In this document: positions 36,898 to 48,577 of the stretch, one piece after another | How the letters are laid out: each line of letters begins with the position of its first letter | Position numbering within the stretch: the stretch's first letter is position 1 | NCBI RefSeq assembly: GCF_021155765.1 | Contig: NC_060114.1 | Location: forward strand, 5,394,001-5,458,000 | Length of the DNA stretch: 64,000 nucleotides | Source: Diprion similis | Lineage: Eukaryota > Arthropoda > Insecta > Hymenoptera > Diprionidae | Reading direction: 5' to 3' | Made by a program: the position numbers and the translations under genes | The notes under the pieces: generated by a model | Database searches by the model: none | Told to the model about the DNA's origin: nothing | What the model saw: the letters and a program-made list of their open reading frames with translations, nothing else

Positions 36898-39800
36898 ATG
36901 TTCGTATACCTGAGTAAAAAAATTGCTATACCGAACAACTTCCGATTGAACTGCATGGCCTGGAATCAGCAGCAAGGCTTCATCGCCGTTGGTGGCGAAG
37001 ATGGCCTCCTGAAGGTTCTGAGAGTCGATTCGAGCACCGGAGGCCCGAGTTCGTCCACCTCAAAGACCCTGGGCTTGGCGGCAGCGAGCAATCTGAGCAT
37101 GAACCAGACTCTGGAAGGTCATAACGGTCACGTCCAGGTCGTGATATGGAACGAGGAGCACCAAAAGCTGACATCGAGTGACCAGCACGGCGTAATAATA
37201 GTCTGGATGTTGTACAAAGGTTCGTGGTACGAGGAGATGATAAACAACCGCAACAAGTCGGTAGTGAAGGGAATGGCGTGGAGCTCGGACGGTCAGAAGA
37301 TCTGCATCGTCTACGAGGATGGAGCCGTGATCGTCGGATCCGTCGACGGCAATCGAATCTGGGGAAAGGAACTAAAAAACACGCTCTTGACAGGGGTCCA
37401 ATGGTCCCCCGACGGCAAGCTGTTACTTTTTAGCGTGAAGAACGGGGAAGTCCACCTCTACGACAACCAGGGTATATTCCTGATGAAGCTTAACATGGTT
37501 CCACTGAGTGTTGCCAAACCACAAACCGTCGTGGCGCTGGATTGGTACGACGGCAAAAACGGCCTCGTCGCGACTGACGCACCGTCTCTGATCGTCTGCT
37601 ACCAGAGCGGGAAGGTTCAGCTAATGCGAGGCGAGAACGACGACCGACCGGCACTTCTCGACACCGGAATGACCGTCGCCTGGTGCTGCTGGAACCACTG
37701 CGGCTCGCTCTTCGCCGTCGCTGGAATGATGCCGACGCTAGTCGGTGGGGAGACCAGGGAGTCGAATTTCGTCCAGTTTTACACGCCATTTGGGGAACTG
37801 GTCAGGACGCTAAAGGTACCCGGAAGAGAGGTAACCTCCTGCGCCTGGGAGGGTGGCTCGCTGAGACTCGCGCTCTCGGTCGACTCGCACATCTACTTCG
37901 CGAACATCAGACCGGATTACAAGTGGACCTACTTCGGAGGGACGGTGGTATTTTCTAGCGAAAAGGTGACCCGGGACGGGATATGCGTCACTTTCTGGAA
38001 CGCCGCAGGAAATATGACGTACACTAAACACGTCAGAGCTCTGATATCCGTCGCGTCGTTCGGTGAGCACTGCGTCCTCGCCGTGAAGAACGACTCCGGA
38101 CAGGTGAGCGAGCCCTACGCGCTTCTGGTCTGCAACACGATTGCTACTCCGATCGACGTCAAGCACCTGCATACGGAGCCGCTGTGGGTGGCGATGACCG
38201 GAAACGTGGTGATAGTTGCTTCGCGAGACAATTTTACACTCTGGAGTTTCAGGACGCCCAGAAACTCGGCGCTGAATTCTGGGCGGACCAGGAGGGACCG
38301 AACTTATCACATCGACGATACTCCGACGGGGGTGACGGAGGTTATTCAGGACCTGGACAGAGACAGAGCCTTCGAAGCTCCGCTGAACACGAAGCCGACT
38401 CTGGATCCGATATGCTGCATGGTTGCGACGGAGAAAGTTTTGCTCCTCGGAAGAGAGTCGGGTATGATACAGCGGTATTCGCTGCCCCAGGTAACGCTGA
38501 CGAACCGATACGCGACTGCGTCGAAGCCCTGCAAGCTCGCCGTGAATTCCAACTCTACGAGAGCTTCGGTCATCGACACGGTCGGGATCCTGACGATGCT
38601 GGATCTAGAGCAAACTAAAGATGGTACCAGTGACGAGGAAGCCGTCAGAAAGTTCGAGCGCAAGGACGTCTGGGCGATGTGCTGGGCTCAGGACAACCCC
38701 TCGCTGCTGGCCATCATGGAGAAGACCAGGATGTACGTTTTAAGGGGACTCGATCCGGAGGAACCGATATCCTGCTCGGGGTACATATGCAGCTTCCAGG
38801 ATTTAGAGATACGCTGCGTTCTCTTGGACGAGCTAATGCAGAAACCAGAAGAGACGCGGCGCGAGTGGATCGTCGATTTGGAAGTCAAGTCATTACGTGA
38901 CACCAGGGAACTACTTTCTAAGGTCGGTCTCAAGGAGGCGAATAGCTTCATTCAAGACAATCCGCACCCCAGACTCTGGCGCCTTCTCGCCGAATCGGCG
39001 CTAACGTACCTGGACCTCGAGACGGCTGAGAACGCGATGGTGCGCTGCGCCGATTACCTTGGAATTCAGTTCATAAAGAGACTTCGAAACGTGCACAACG
39101 ATCAGCTAAAGAAGGCGGAAGTCGCCGCGTTCCTGGGGGACTATGACAACGCGGAGAAGCTTTACCTGGACTTGGACCGTAGGGACTTGGCGATAACTTT
39201 ACGTCAGAAGCTGGGTGACTACTTTCGAGTTATCCAGTTAATGAAGATGGGAATCGGCGGTTCGGACAAGCAGATGGAGCACGCGTTCAACAAGATCGGT
39301 GACTTCTTTGCCGAGAGACAGAACTGGGAGAGCGCAAGGGAGTATTACGAAAAGGGTAGCAACACGGAGAGGCTCGTTGAGTGCTACTACAAGCTCGAAG
39401 AGTACCACCAACTCGCCGGAACGATAGACCAGCTACCGGACAAGAGTCCACTGCTCAAAACCGTTGGTAAGATGCTTGCGTCGGTCGGAATGTGTCCTCA
39501 GGCGGTTTTGGCGTACGTAAAGTATGGCGACGTTAAGCTGGCTGTGGACACCTGCGTGCGATTGAACCACTGGGACCAAGCGGTAGAGCTGGCTAAGACG
39601 TACAAGATGGCGCAGATAGGTGAGCTGTTGAACAAGTATGCGAGCCATCTTTTGGGCAACGGAAAAATGCTACAGGCTGTGGAACTGTACCGGAAGGCGA
39701 ACCACCATCTGGAGGCGGCGAAGCTGCTATTCGCGCTTGCCGACGAGCAGGCGAAGCTCAGGACGAATCCGGTGAGAACAAAGAAGATCTACGTATTGGC

Positions 39801-40440
39801 TGCTCTTCTCGTCGAGGACCACTTGAAGGGCGCACCGGCGGCGAAGGCGGGCCGAAGTAACATTGTCATGGGACTCACAGAGAGCAACGAGGACACCAAG
39901 GTCATTGAGAGGGCCTGGCGAGGCGCCGAAGCCTTCCATTTTCTGCTCTTGGCCCACAGACAGCTTTACGACGGACAGCCAGACGCCGCAATGAAGACGT
40001 CGCTGCGGCTCAGGGAATACGAAGACGTCATTGACGCCGAAGACATTTATTGTCTCCTCGCACTTTCGAGCTGCATCAATCGCGCCTTCGCCGCGTGCTC
40101 GAAGGCCTTCATAAAACTCGAGGCTATGGAGAAAATCGGTAACGCGAAGAGAGAGGATTACGAGGAACTCGCGTTGGCCATTTTTACCAAGTACAGTCCG
40201 AAGGACTCACGTAACGCCAAGTCGGAGTGTGTCAACTGCGAGACTCTCGTTCCTGATTGGTGCGTCGCTTGTCCAAACTGCGCGACGAGGTTTCCGGGCT
40301 GCGTTATATCCGGAAAACCTCTGATGGATCTCGCCAATGCTTGGGTCTGCAGCGTGTGTCGGCATCATGCCGCTACTGAACGCGACATCATCAATGTCAA
40401 CGCCTGTCCGCTCTGTCACAGTGTTATTACTTATATGTAG
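36898..40440 (+). CDS. WDR35: WD repeat-containing protein 35 / intraflagellar transport 121, intronless
   Basis: IFT121 is a core subunit of intraflagellar transport complex A, which drives retrograde transport and membrane-protein entry in cilia. One open frame of 1180 codons covers the whole protein, the same size as vertebrate orthologs. It starts MFVYLSKKIAIPNNFRLNCM, matching the family start. Residues 1 to about 650 form two WD40 propellers, with NQTLEGHNGHVQVVIWN, SWYEEMINNRNKSVVKGM and KICIVYEDGAVIVGSVDGNR strongly conserved. About 680-1080 is a TPR-like helical solenoid (DNPHPRLWRLLAESALTYLD, ASHLLGNGKMLQAVELYRKA). The last ~70 residues carry paired cysteines of zinc-binding type (CVNC, CVACPNC, CSVC, CPLC). 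The coding sequence is visibly richer in G and C than the other genes here. The start context is CCAACAATGT. Confidence 0.97.
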   Translation: MFVYLSKKIAIPNNFRLNCMAWNQQQGFIAVGGEDGLLKVLRVDSSTGGPSSSTSKTLGLAAASNLSMNQTLEGHNGHVQVVIWNEEHQKLTSSDQHGVIIVWMLYKGSWYEEMINNRNKSVVKGMAWSSDGQKICIVYEDGAVIVGSVDGNRIWGKELKNTLLTGVQWSPDGKLLLFSVKNGEVHLYDNQGIFLMKLNMVPLSVAKPQTVVALDWYDGKNGLVATDAPSLIVCYQSGKVQLMRGENDDRPALLDTGMTVAWCCWNHCGSLFAVAGMMPTLVGGETRESNFVQFYTPFGELVRTLKVPGREVTSCAWEGGSLRLALSVDSHIYFANIRPDYKWTYFGGTVVFSSEKVTRDGICVTFWNAAGNMTYTKHVRALISVASFGEHCVLAVKNDSGQVSEPYALLVCNTIATPIDVKHLHTEPLWVAMTGNVVIVASRDNFTLWSFRTPRNSALNSGRTRRDRTYHIDDTPTGVTEVIQDLDRDRAFEAPLNTKPTLDPICCMVATEKVLLLGRESGMIQRYSLPQVTLTNRYATASKPCKLAVNSNSTRASVIDTVGILTMLDLEQTKDGTSDEEAVRKFERKDVWAMCWAQDNPSLLAIMEKTRMYVLRGLDPEEPISCSGYICSFQDLEIRCVLLDELMQKPEETRREWIVDLEVKSLRDTRELLSKVGLKEANSFIQDNPHPRLWRLLAESALTYLDLETAENAMVRCADYLGIQFIKRLRNVHNDQLKKAEVAAFLGDYDNAEKLYLDLDRRDLAITLRQKLGDYFRVIQLMKMGIGGSDKQMEHAFNKIGDFFAERQNWESAREYYEKGSNTERLVECYYKLEEYHQLAGTIDQLPDKSPLLKTVGKMLASVGMCPQAVLAYVKYGDVKLAVDTCVRLNHWDQAVELAKTYKMAQIGELLNKYASHLLGNGKMLQAVELYRKANHHLEAAKLLFALADEQAKLRTNPVRTKKIYVLAALLVEDHLKGAPAAKAGRSNIVMGLTESNEDTKVIERAWRGAEAFHFLLLAHRQLYDGQPDAAMKTSLRLREYEDVIDAEDIYCLLALSSCINRAFAACSKAFIKLEAMEKIGNAKREDYEELALAIFTKYSPKDSRNAKSECVNCETLVPDWCVACPNCATRFPGCVISGKPLMDLANAWVCSVCRHHAATERDIINVNACPLCHSVITYM

Positions 40441-43400
40441 AGTGTAGTAGGGTATTTGAGCGCGATTTGTTGTGTGGTGTTAGGTTTGTATTCACTCTTG
40501 CCATTTAGGAGGTTCGTTGGCCAAAACCTGATATCTTTTACTAAATTTCTCACGAGATATTCGCACGTTGAGTATTGGTCGAGTTGTTTTATTCGTATGC
40601 TGCGAAGATTTTTAAAGGGAGAATCAGGTGAAACATTTTTCAATAGAATTAAATGCAGATCAGACTACTTGTTTTGGAGCTTTAAAAACCACGAATAGTC
40701 ATCTCAGAATTGCAAAATGTTTTTGTTAATGCATGTTTTGGTGTTTGATAGGGTTTCAAACTACCTGTTCTTATTTCTTTTGAGCAAGAGACGTCGGGCT
40801 GCCATATAGACCTTTTTTAAGCTTTCTAGCATCCATTTTAAGAATGCCTAAGATCGTTGTTTTTTTTTGGTCCCGAATTTGAAAGAAAAAGTAATACCCA
40901 TACTTTGCTTCAAACCAAGTATTGGTAACTTCTTCCGATTTTTTGACGTATTCCCAGAAACTTTACGAAGAACACCTAACGGCAGTAAATTTTTTCCGAT
41001 TCTTATTTCTAGAGTAAACACCACAATAGAGAGGGCAAAATATGAGTTTTAATTTGTTCTCTCGGATTCCCCGAATATGCGAAAATAAAAGCGATCCTAG
41101 GCATTATTCGTATGGATGCTAGGAATCTTTAAAAAATCTCAAAAAATACAAACAAATAAAAATAAAATAAAAGCGGAAAATCTGGAACCTATCAAAAATC
41201 AGCACAACCATTACCAAAAACATTTTTTAAGTTTCGAGAGAGTCAACCGTGGTTTTTGAGGCCCAAAATAAGTAGCCTGATGCTCGTTTAGTTCTATTGA
41301 AAAATGCCTGACCTAGCAATTTCAGTGGAAGCTCCCCTGAAATCTACGAAAATAATGGGCTTATCTAAACCAAGCTTGGATATCATTGGTACGTTTCGAA
41401 TCGTTTCAAAGTTGTTAACAATCTAGTAAGTAACTTAATTCGATTTTACTTTCACGTTAGATAGCTCATCTTATTCAGCAGACTTTGTTCTGCGAAGTTT
41501 CTCAAACAGATTTTCTTTCCTTATAAAAATATGCATAGTGATATTGGCCAGACAAGTTATTATTGAGGAACAAGTTTTTGGTTATGGCATTCTTCAGAGA
41601 TTCAATTGATTCTTTTATACTGGATCATTGAATATTCCCTATTTGGTCTCTGTAGAATGACTTTGAAGAATAGTTGCGTTTGCAAAATATTTTTATGCTT
41701 TACTTTATTACGTTCAAAATGCGTTTCAAATAATTACCTTGCCAGATAGCAATTCTTTTGAAAAATTCATCTTCGCATTAGAATTCAATTGATGCACACC
41801 TGATTTTCCTGTGATATACCCGGCTGCAAAATTAGCTAAAAATACAGCGTTTTAACTTTTAAGTTGGAATAACTTGAGAAACAGAAATTTGTTAGTTCGG
41901 AAATCTAATCAAAAAATAATGAGGCCCACAATTGACTCGGATATAATTATTAGCTCATTTACTAAGCTATGACGAATTGGGACTTGCCCATATCAACGCT
42001 TTTCAATATGGTCTTAACTTATTCATGTGTGCACAAAAAGCCTTAGAAATGGGTAAATCAAATAAGTTTGGTTCATTTTTTCAAATAGCTATTCATCAAG
42101 AAATCATTTCAAGTAGAAGACTGATTGAAAACTTAACTACAAATATTATATGTTGGAATTATCAAGAGAATTTGTGTCAAAACAAAAACAGATATCTTAT
42201 AACGCGACAAATTATCTGAAATTCCTTCCTCAGTACATTTATAGCAAAATTGATCCTCAGGTCTTGGCTTCTGATTAGTTATTATTTATATCCAGACTGA
42301 CAATTAATTTTTATTGACGTAATTAAGAGCAACACGAACACATCTGAATTTTGTACAAAAAGAAGTATTTTTCGCAGTGACCCGAAAGCAATGAATCGAT
42401 TCAAATATTTTTGGTTTGCGAGAATTCACCTCAGAGCTATGAATCTTTTCGTTTCAATTTTTTTTCATGCCTTTCACTGTAGAGACTTCGAAATTCTTTT
42501 TAATAGAACAATTCGTTTCGGTTAACTGGACTTCAAAGGGCCTGAAACTTTAGTATTATAATAATTTTTAATGAATCGTGTGGTAATATGATTAGATAAT
42601 TATAATTACTATCATTTTTTTAGTAGGTACTGTATAAGTAGTTAATAAATTGTGTACAATATATTGTATAGGGAAAAAGTGTGTCTTAGTACAAAGAGAA
42701 TTCGTTCCGTCCAATCAGTACTAATTAACAAATTGTTTATTATACATTTAATATACACGCATATAGTTATATGTATTGTATATGCATCATACATGTATAC
42801 ACGATTAGTTAAGAATAAATGAACGATTTTGCGTTTTTCGTGATTATTTGATGGGAATATTGCCTGCCGACCTGTATAATGTATTATATATTGTATATAA
42901 TTACGATTCTAATATTTTTATCTCAACTCCAGTTCTAATTCTCGCGTTAAAAAATTCGGCAATATCGCATTTGACTCCAAAACAAGGTATCGAGTTGACT
43001 CGAAATTTCCTGGTACATGTTTATCTCTGAGATTCCTTGTTATTATGTCAATTCAAACAAGTTTAAGAAGCGGGTTATTGCTAAGGAAACACGTGTGATA
43101 AAACATGTATCTTTAAAATGGAAAACCAAAGTAGCCACGAAATTGTACTGTCCGCTGCAACGAGTAAAATTTTTCGTTGACTTTGGAAGAAAAAAATAAT
43201 TCAGTATCTTGTTCCTAAATAAGATTGAAACAGCGGTTCAATTGCAATTTCGCAATCCGCGGGTGAAATAGAATATTGTGTCACGAGAAGGCAAACTCGG
43301 TCTTTTCGAGTTGAGCGTAAGTTTGCAATATGAGTCGTTGGTCACGAAAGACGAATGTTGCAAATATGCGAGGGTGTAAGGACCGTTGCCTCCTTGTTGC

Positions 43401-43480
43401 ACACGATTCTTTACATAACTAGAGTACGTTACGAGTTTTTTCACGACCCACGAATTTGAGGTTAGGGTCGTGTACCGTCA
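40441..43480. other. WDR35 3' UTR and AT-rich intergenic DNA
   Basis: The first good plus-strand AATAAA after the WDR35 stop is near 41083, giving a possible 3' UTR of about 650 bases. More AATAAA words occur near 41155-41170. There is no poly(A) tract directly after the stop. Beyond this I see no recognisable gene or repeat. Confidence 0.4.
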
Positions 43481-43495
43481 GATTTATCTGCGACA

Positions 43496-43575
43496 GCGCA
43501 TGCGCGCTGTAGAGAAAGTACCACATTTGATTCGTAGGAGTTGAAAGTAGTCCTTTCGGGAATCCGCGCATGCGC
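43496..43575. promoter_or_regulatory. Pair of NRF1-like palindromes
   Basis: GCGCATGCGC occurs perfectly at 43496-43505 and again at 43566-43575. This is the consensus for NRF1/Ewg-type binding and is usual in promoters of broadly expressed genes. Around the second copy an inverted repeat pairs AAAGTAGTCCTTTC with GGAAAGGGCTACTTT. No gene was recognised next to it, so it may be part of a repeat. Confidence 0.35.
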
Positions 43576-44319
43576 ATTCGCAGATGCACTCTAACGTCGC
43601 GGAAAGGGCTACTTTGGGTTCCGAAAACTACCATAAAATACGCATAAAACATGCTCACGTTATGTAGGATGTTTTTGCTTGGTGATACATTTCGAGATGT
43701 TTCGCAAGTTTGAATTAGCCGCACGAATTAGTTCGGTACGTTAACGGATCGAAGGTGGATTGTGCCACGGATTGATCATCCTCTCCGCGAATTGAGTTAA
43801 GTACGTACGAAATTTGTTTTTCACTGTATGCTTGTTATTCTTATATTGATAAAAATTCAATTTAACTCGGCTTCACCCTTTCATGTAATTTAGAGTCAGT
43901 TCTAACAAAAGCGGTTAAATTAAGTAGAATCAAAAACCAATTATTCAAAATTAACTATATAATTATAATAATAATATTATGAAACGCTTTTTATTTATTA
44001 TTTTACTTTCACGGAACTTTAAAGCAGTACCATCCTACTTTTTTTTTTATTTTCGGCGAAACACTTGTATCAAATATAGTCAAAGCAGCCAATTCTTCGG
44101 AAAGGTACCACAAACGGTGAGCTAATTTTTTCAAATGCATTTTTTGAAAAAGCTGAGTTGATTCTTTTGTAGGAAAGCAAATTTTTCATGGTTATACCTC
44201 TGTTTGGTTACTTGTCTAGAGTTCGATTCCAAAGCTAATCGGGATGAGATGAGTGAGTGAGAGGGTGAATAAATAAAGTCCACAATTTCGCGAGGGATAA
44301 GAGAGCGCTTGCTTTGGCA

Positions 44320-44960
44320 CAAAAACACTCACGGCTTAGAGGGAAAAGCAGATGCAAGTCCTGTATTTATTCAACAAAAATAAGTTCGGCAGGATACAAA
44401 GTAATAAATTGGCAGGCGCGTTCCTTATTAAACAAATTAATCTATATAGAATGATCATTCAATAATCCTAAACTACCTTGCCAAGTATGTACAACCAATC
44501 AACACGCCGCACTTCCGACTGTCACAAGTGTGGTAACGGGGAGCGTCCAAAATGGCTCACGGCCGTGCAAACAGCGTCCCGACGCGACGTCTCGGGGATC
44601 CAACGCTGTTGTGCTCGGGCGACAAGTCTGTCGCCGCGTCGACGCTCCCACTAGGAACGGGCACTTCAGGTCACCAAAGGGTGGATTCCGTTCCCATAAC
44701 TAACCCTAAAAACGCGATTCTTAAAACTACGTGAGATTGAAAGAACTCTACACCGGATCGAGCGCGGGAAGAACGCGGTATTCGCACGCACGGGCAGAAT
44801 AGGGAGATTTTGCAGTATATCCTACCTACTCGAGCGCTCGATTCTAAGTGAATCGCGCGCGCGCCCTCTAGACCCCGTTTGCGCACAGCGCGCCACCATG
44901 TGGCTCGGTACCCTCAACGTCGCGAGGTACCACCAACGGGTCCGCAAGGTTGGAACGCGA
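44320..44960. other. GC-rich island, possible LTR or transposon fragment
   Basis: Bases 44500-44960 stand out as CpG- and GC-rich in AT-rich DNA. Read on the minus strand they lead into AATAAATACAGGACTTGC near 44365, a poly(A) signal placed as in an LTR R/U5 region. No reverse transcriptase, integrase or second LTR copy was found. A promoter island of an unseen gene is the alternative. Confidence 0.3.
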
Positions 44961-45142
44961 ACAAACTCACTCTTGAAGGACTCAAAAATTTACAAAGAAT
45001 CCAAATAAGTTATTGAAACATAACATACAAAATATATGATGAAATTTTATCATATATTTGTGATATACTCGTATTTTTTTTAATAATGAGCAAGTGATTT
45101 TGAACAGTTCAATGGTTCAGCCTTGATTGTGTTTGTTATATA

Positions 45143-45182
45143 GCCTGAAGATGGTAGGCTGCAGCCCTACCGAAACGTCGTA
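45143..45182 (+). ncRNA. Hammerhead-ribozyme-like motif, Penelope-element type
   Basis: CTGAAGA at 45145-45151 matches the hammerhead core C3-U4-G5-A6-N7-G8-A9. It is followed by stem II, GGTAGG paired with CCTACC across a GC-rich loop, then GAAA and the cleavage triplet GTC at 45177-45179. Stem III would be only AC/GT, and stem I is weak. Such minimal hammerheads with the phrase CCGAAACGTCG are known from the terminal repeats of Penelope-like elements. Activity as a monomer is doubtful; the family is thought to work as dimers. Confidence 0.55.
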
Positions 45183-45487
45183 ATAATGAATAAAAAACGC
45201 TTCTAAAATGACCTACGTTCGACGAATCATCCTCAATATGGAAAATTTGTTGTTTTTTTTATACATACACCCTTTTGGCTCTAAGAAAAAAAATTCTTAA
45301 AGCCGGTTCACGCCTTTGGTGATCTGTGCGGTTGAAGACGCAGGGCATAGTTAGAATATAGTTTCAGCGCTAAGAACCAGGGGGCAGGCGGGTGCCACTT
45401 ACGCCCGAGAGCCGCGAGCGCGCGATTTTGCGCAGATAAGTTTCGGCAGTGAGCGAGTGCGGACGAGCCCGTCTTGGCGCGTGTTTC

Positions 45488-45618
45488 ATAACTTGCCGTA
45501 TGGGACATGGATTGGGACATGATCTATGAGGCCTGTACCTGATGGTCCAAAAAAAAAAATGGGACATGGCCCATAAGTCCAATACTTAATCGTTAAAAAA
45601 AAAAAATAACTTGCCGTA
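45488..45618 (+). mobile_element. Small retroposon insertion with a 13-bp target duplication
   Basis: ATAACTTGCCGTA is present perfectly at 45488-45500 and 45606-45618. Between the copies lies a 105-bp insert beginning TGGGACATGG and ending in a poly(A) tail. The insert is bipartite: each half begins TGGGACATGG and ends in 11 or more A. A 13-bp duplication plus an A tail is what L1-type target-primed insertion leaves. The source RNA was not recognised. Confidence 0.7.
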
Positions 45619-45624
45619 CACTCG

Positions 45625-47274
<1,650 letters not shown>

Positions 47275-47896
47275 TGAGATTCGTTTCCATTTTGCGTTTT
47301 TCATTCATTGTAGAAGGAAGTTGTTTGTTTGAAGTTCCATTACTGCTGTACTTCTGCACAATTTCAATCCGATGACTGTAAACAATTTTTTGTACTGTCA
47401 AATCGCGCATCGATACATCTAATAAAAGTCTCAAATTTCCGTATAAGAAAGTTCTATTTTCTATACCAGCCAATCCCGGGAGAAAAATATCCAGACCGAA
47501 TAGAATCAAATTATGAATAACTAACAATAAGATTTAATAATGTATGTACAATTATATATTTTCACATACCTAAATGCAGTTATAACTCAGGACATAATTA
47601 GATTTTAAGATCTGGATTAAATGGAATCATTTTTTCCCGAAAATTTAATAGTCTGGTGAAATAACGTCACCTAAGTAGTGAGTATAATAATCTGTAGTTG
47701 GTTACACGATTTCAATGCATCTTTGAAATGTAAATTTGTATGCAAAAGTTTTTTGTAAAATAGTATTTATTCGTCAGACTTAAGGTTTTTCAAACTGTGG
47801 AAACCTAAATTACATTTAAGTACGATAGCAAAAATTTACATCAGTTAGATTCAGAAGGGATCCATTAATCACGCGATGCCTTTCCAATCCATTTTA

Positions 47897-47925
47897 CCCC
47901 CCCCCCCCCCCCCCCCCCTCCCCCC
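47897..47925. repeat. Poly(C) run
   Basis: About 28 C residues with one T, followed by AACGATTTTCAAAGAGAAAT. The sequence after it resembles that after the C-rich run at 49312-49327 in the P450 first intron. Confidence 0.9.
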
Positions 47926-48009
47926 AACGATTTTCAAAGAGAAATCTCTACTTACAAATTTTTCCGGGTCAGCTAATTTTTTTTATCTAATTCGACCGGG
48001 CTAATCCGC

Positions 48010-48075
48010 CTGAAAATGGAAATGGTACTGAGACCTACGCGATCGATGACATTGAGAATTAAGAAAAGAACATAA
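48010..48075 (+). pseudogene. Cytochrome P450 C-terminal exon relic
   Basis: The frame LKMEMVLRPTRSMTLRIKKR ending in TAA closely matches LKMEMLLRPAEPITIRIENR in exon 12 of the intact P450 downstream. The position of the exon 12 donor (AAC|GTAAGT) is AAC|ATAAAC here, so the splice donor is lost. The rest of exon 12 and all other exons are missing. It is the remnant of a former tandem P450 copy. Confidence 0.75.
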
Positions 48076-48360
48076 ACCTTGAATAAGCTTGCCGATATTT
48101 TTTCTAGGTTAGAAAGTTTAAATTTCATACCTACTCCATTAAATGATAGACAAGATAACTACTCTTAATCGTAATTAGTGAAAATTTAGTTGAAAGTCAT
48201 TTCTAATACGTGGATGCAGTTCAGAATTTAAATAATTTTAAAAAGCCACACTTTCACGAGTCAGATATGTCATTTAAGTATTGCTAAGTGATATTTTCGT
48301 GAATTTTTGATCATTCAAATTAGAATATTTACAAAACTAGGGGTGGGTGTGAGTGCAGCG

Positions 48361-48577
48361 GTGTGATCGAGTGGTGGGAGGTGGGGACTAGTGACGTCGG
48401 GGATCTCCGGGTCAGTTCGGCCATGTTCGGCCGCGCCCCGCAGGCTTGGGGCTTATTGTGACGTGTACGCGGTGGTGCGACGTTACAACTAGTATAAAAG
48501 AGACTATGCAGAATATCGTGACAGTCCTAGGTGAAGACTGACTTTGGACGGTTGGTTAAAAAAATATAAGATTTGTG
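48361..48577 (+). promoter_or_regulatory. P450 promoter with TATA box
   Basis: TATAAAAG at 48493-48500 lies 78 bases before the start codon. A GC-rich block upstream contains a TGACGT-type site (GTGACGTCGG near 48390) and a second TTGTGACGTG near 48458, both CRE-like. A transcription start near 48520-48530 is inferred. Confidence 0.55.

Noticed and set aside
37810..38310. 166-codon minus-strand frame, and others inside WDR35
   Set aside because: Antisense and out-of-frame shadows favoured by the GC-rich codon use of WDR35.
36898..40470. WDR35 as a recent processed retrogene
   Set aside because: No poly(A) tract after the stop and no flanking target duplication; the open frame is fully intact and conserved.
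44215..44235. tRNA B-box-like GTTCGATTCC
   Set aside because: No A box, acceptor stem or cloverleaf around it.
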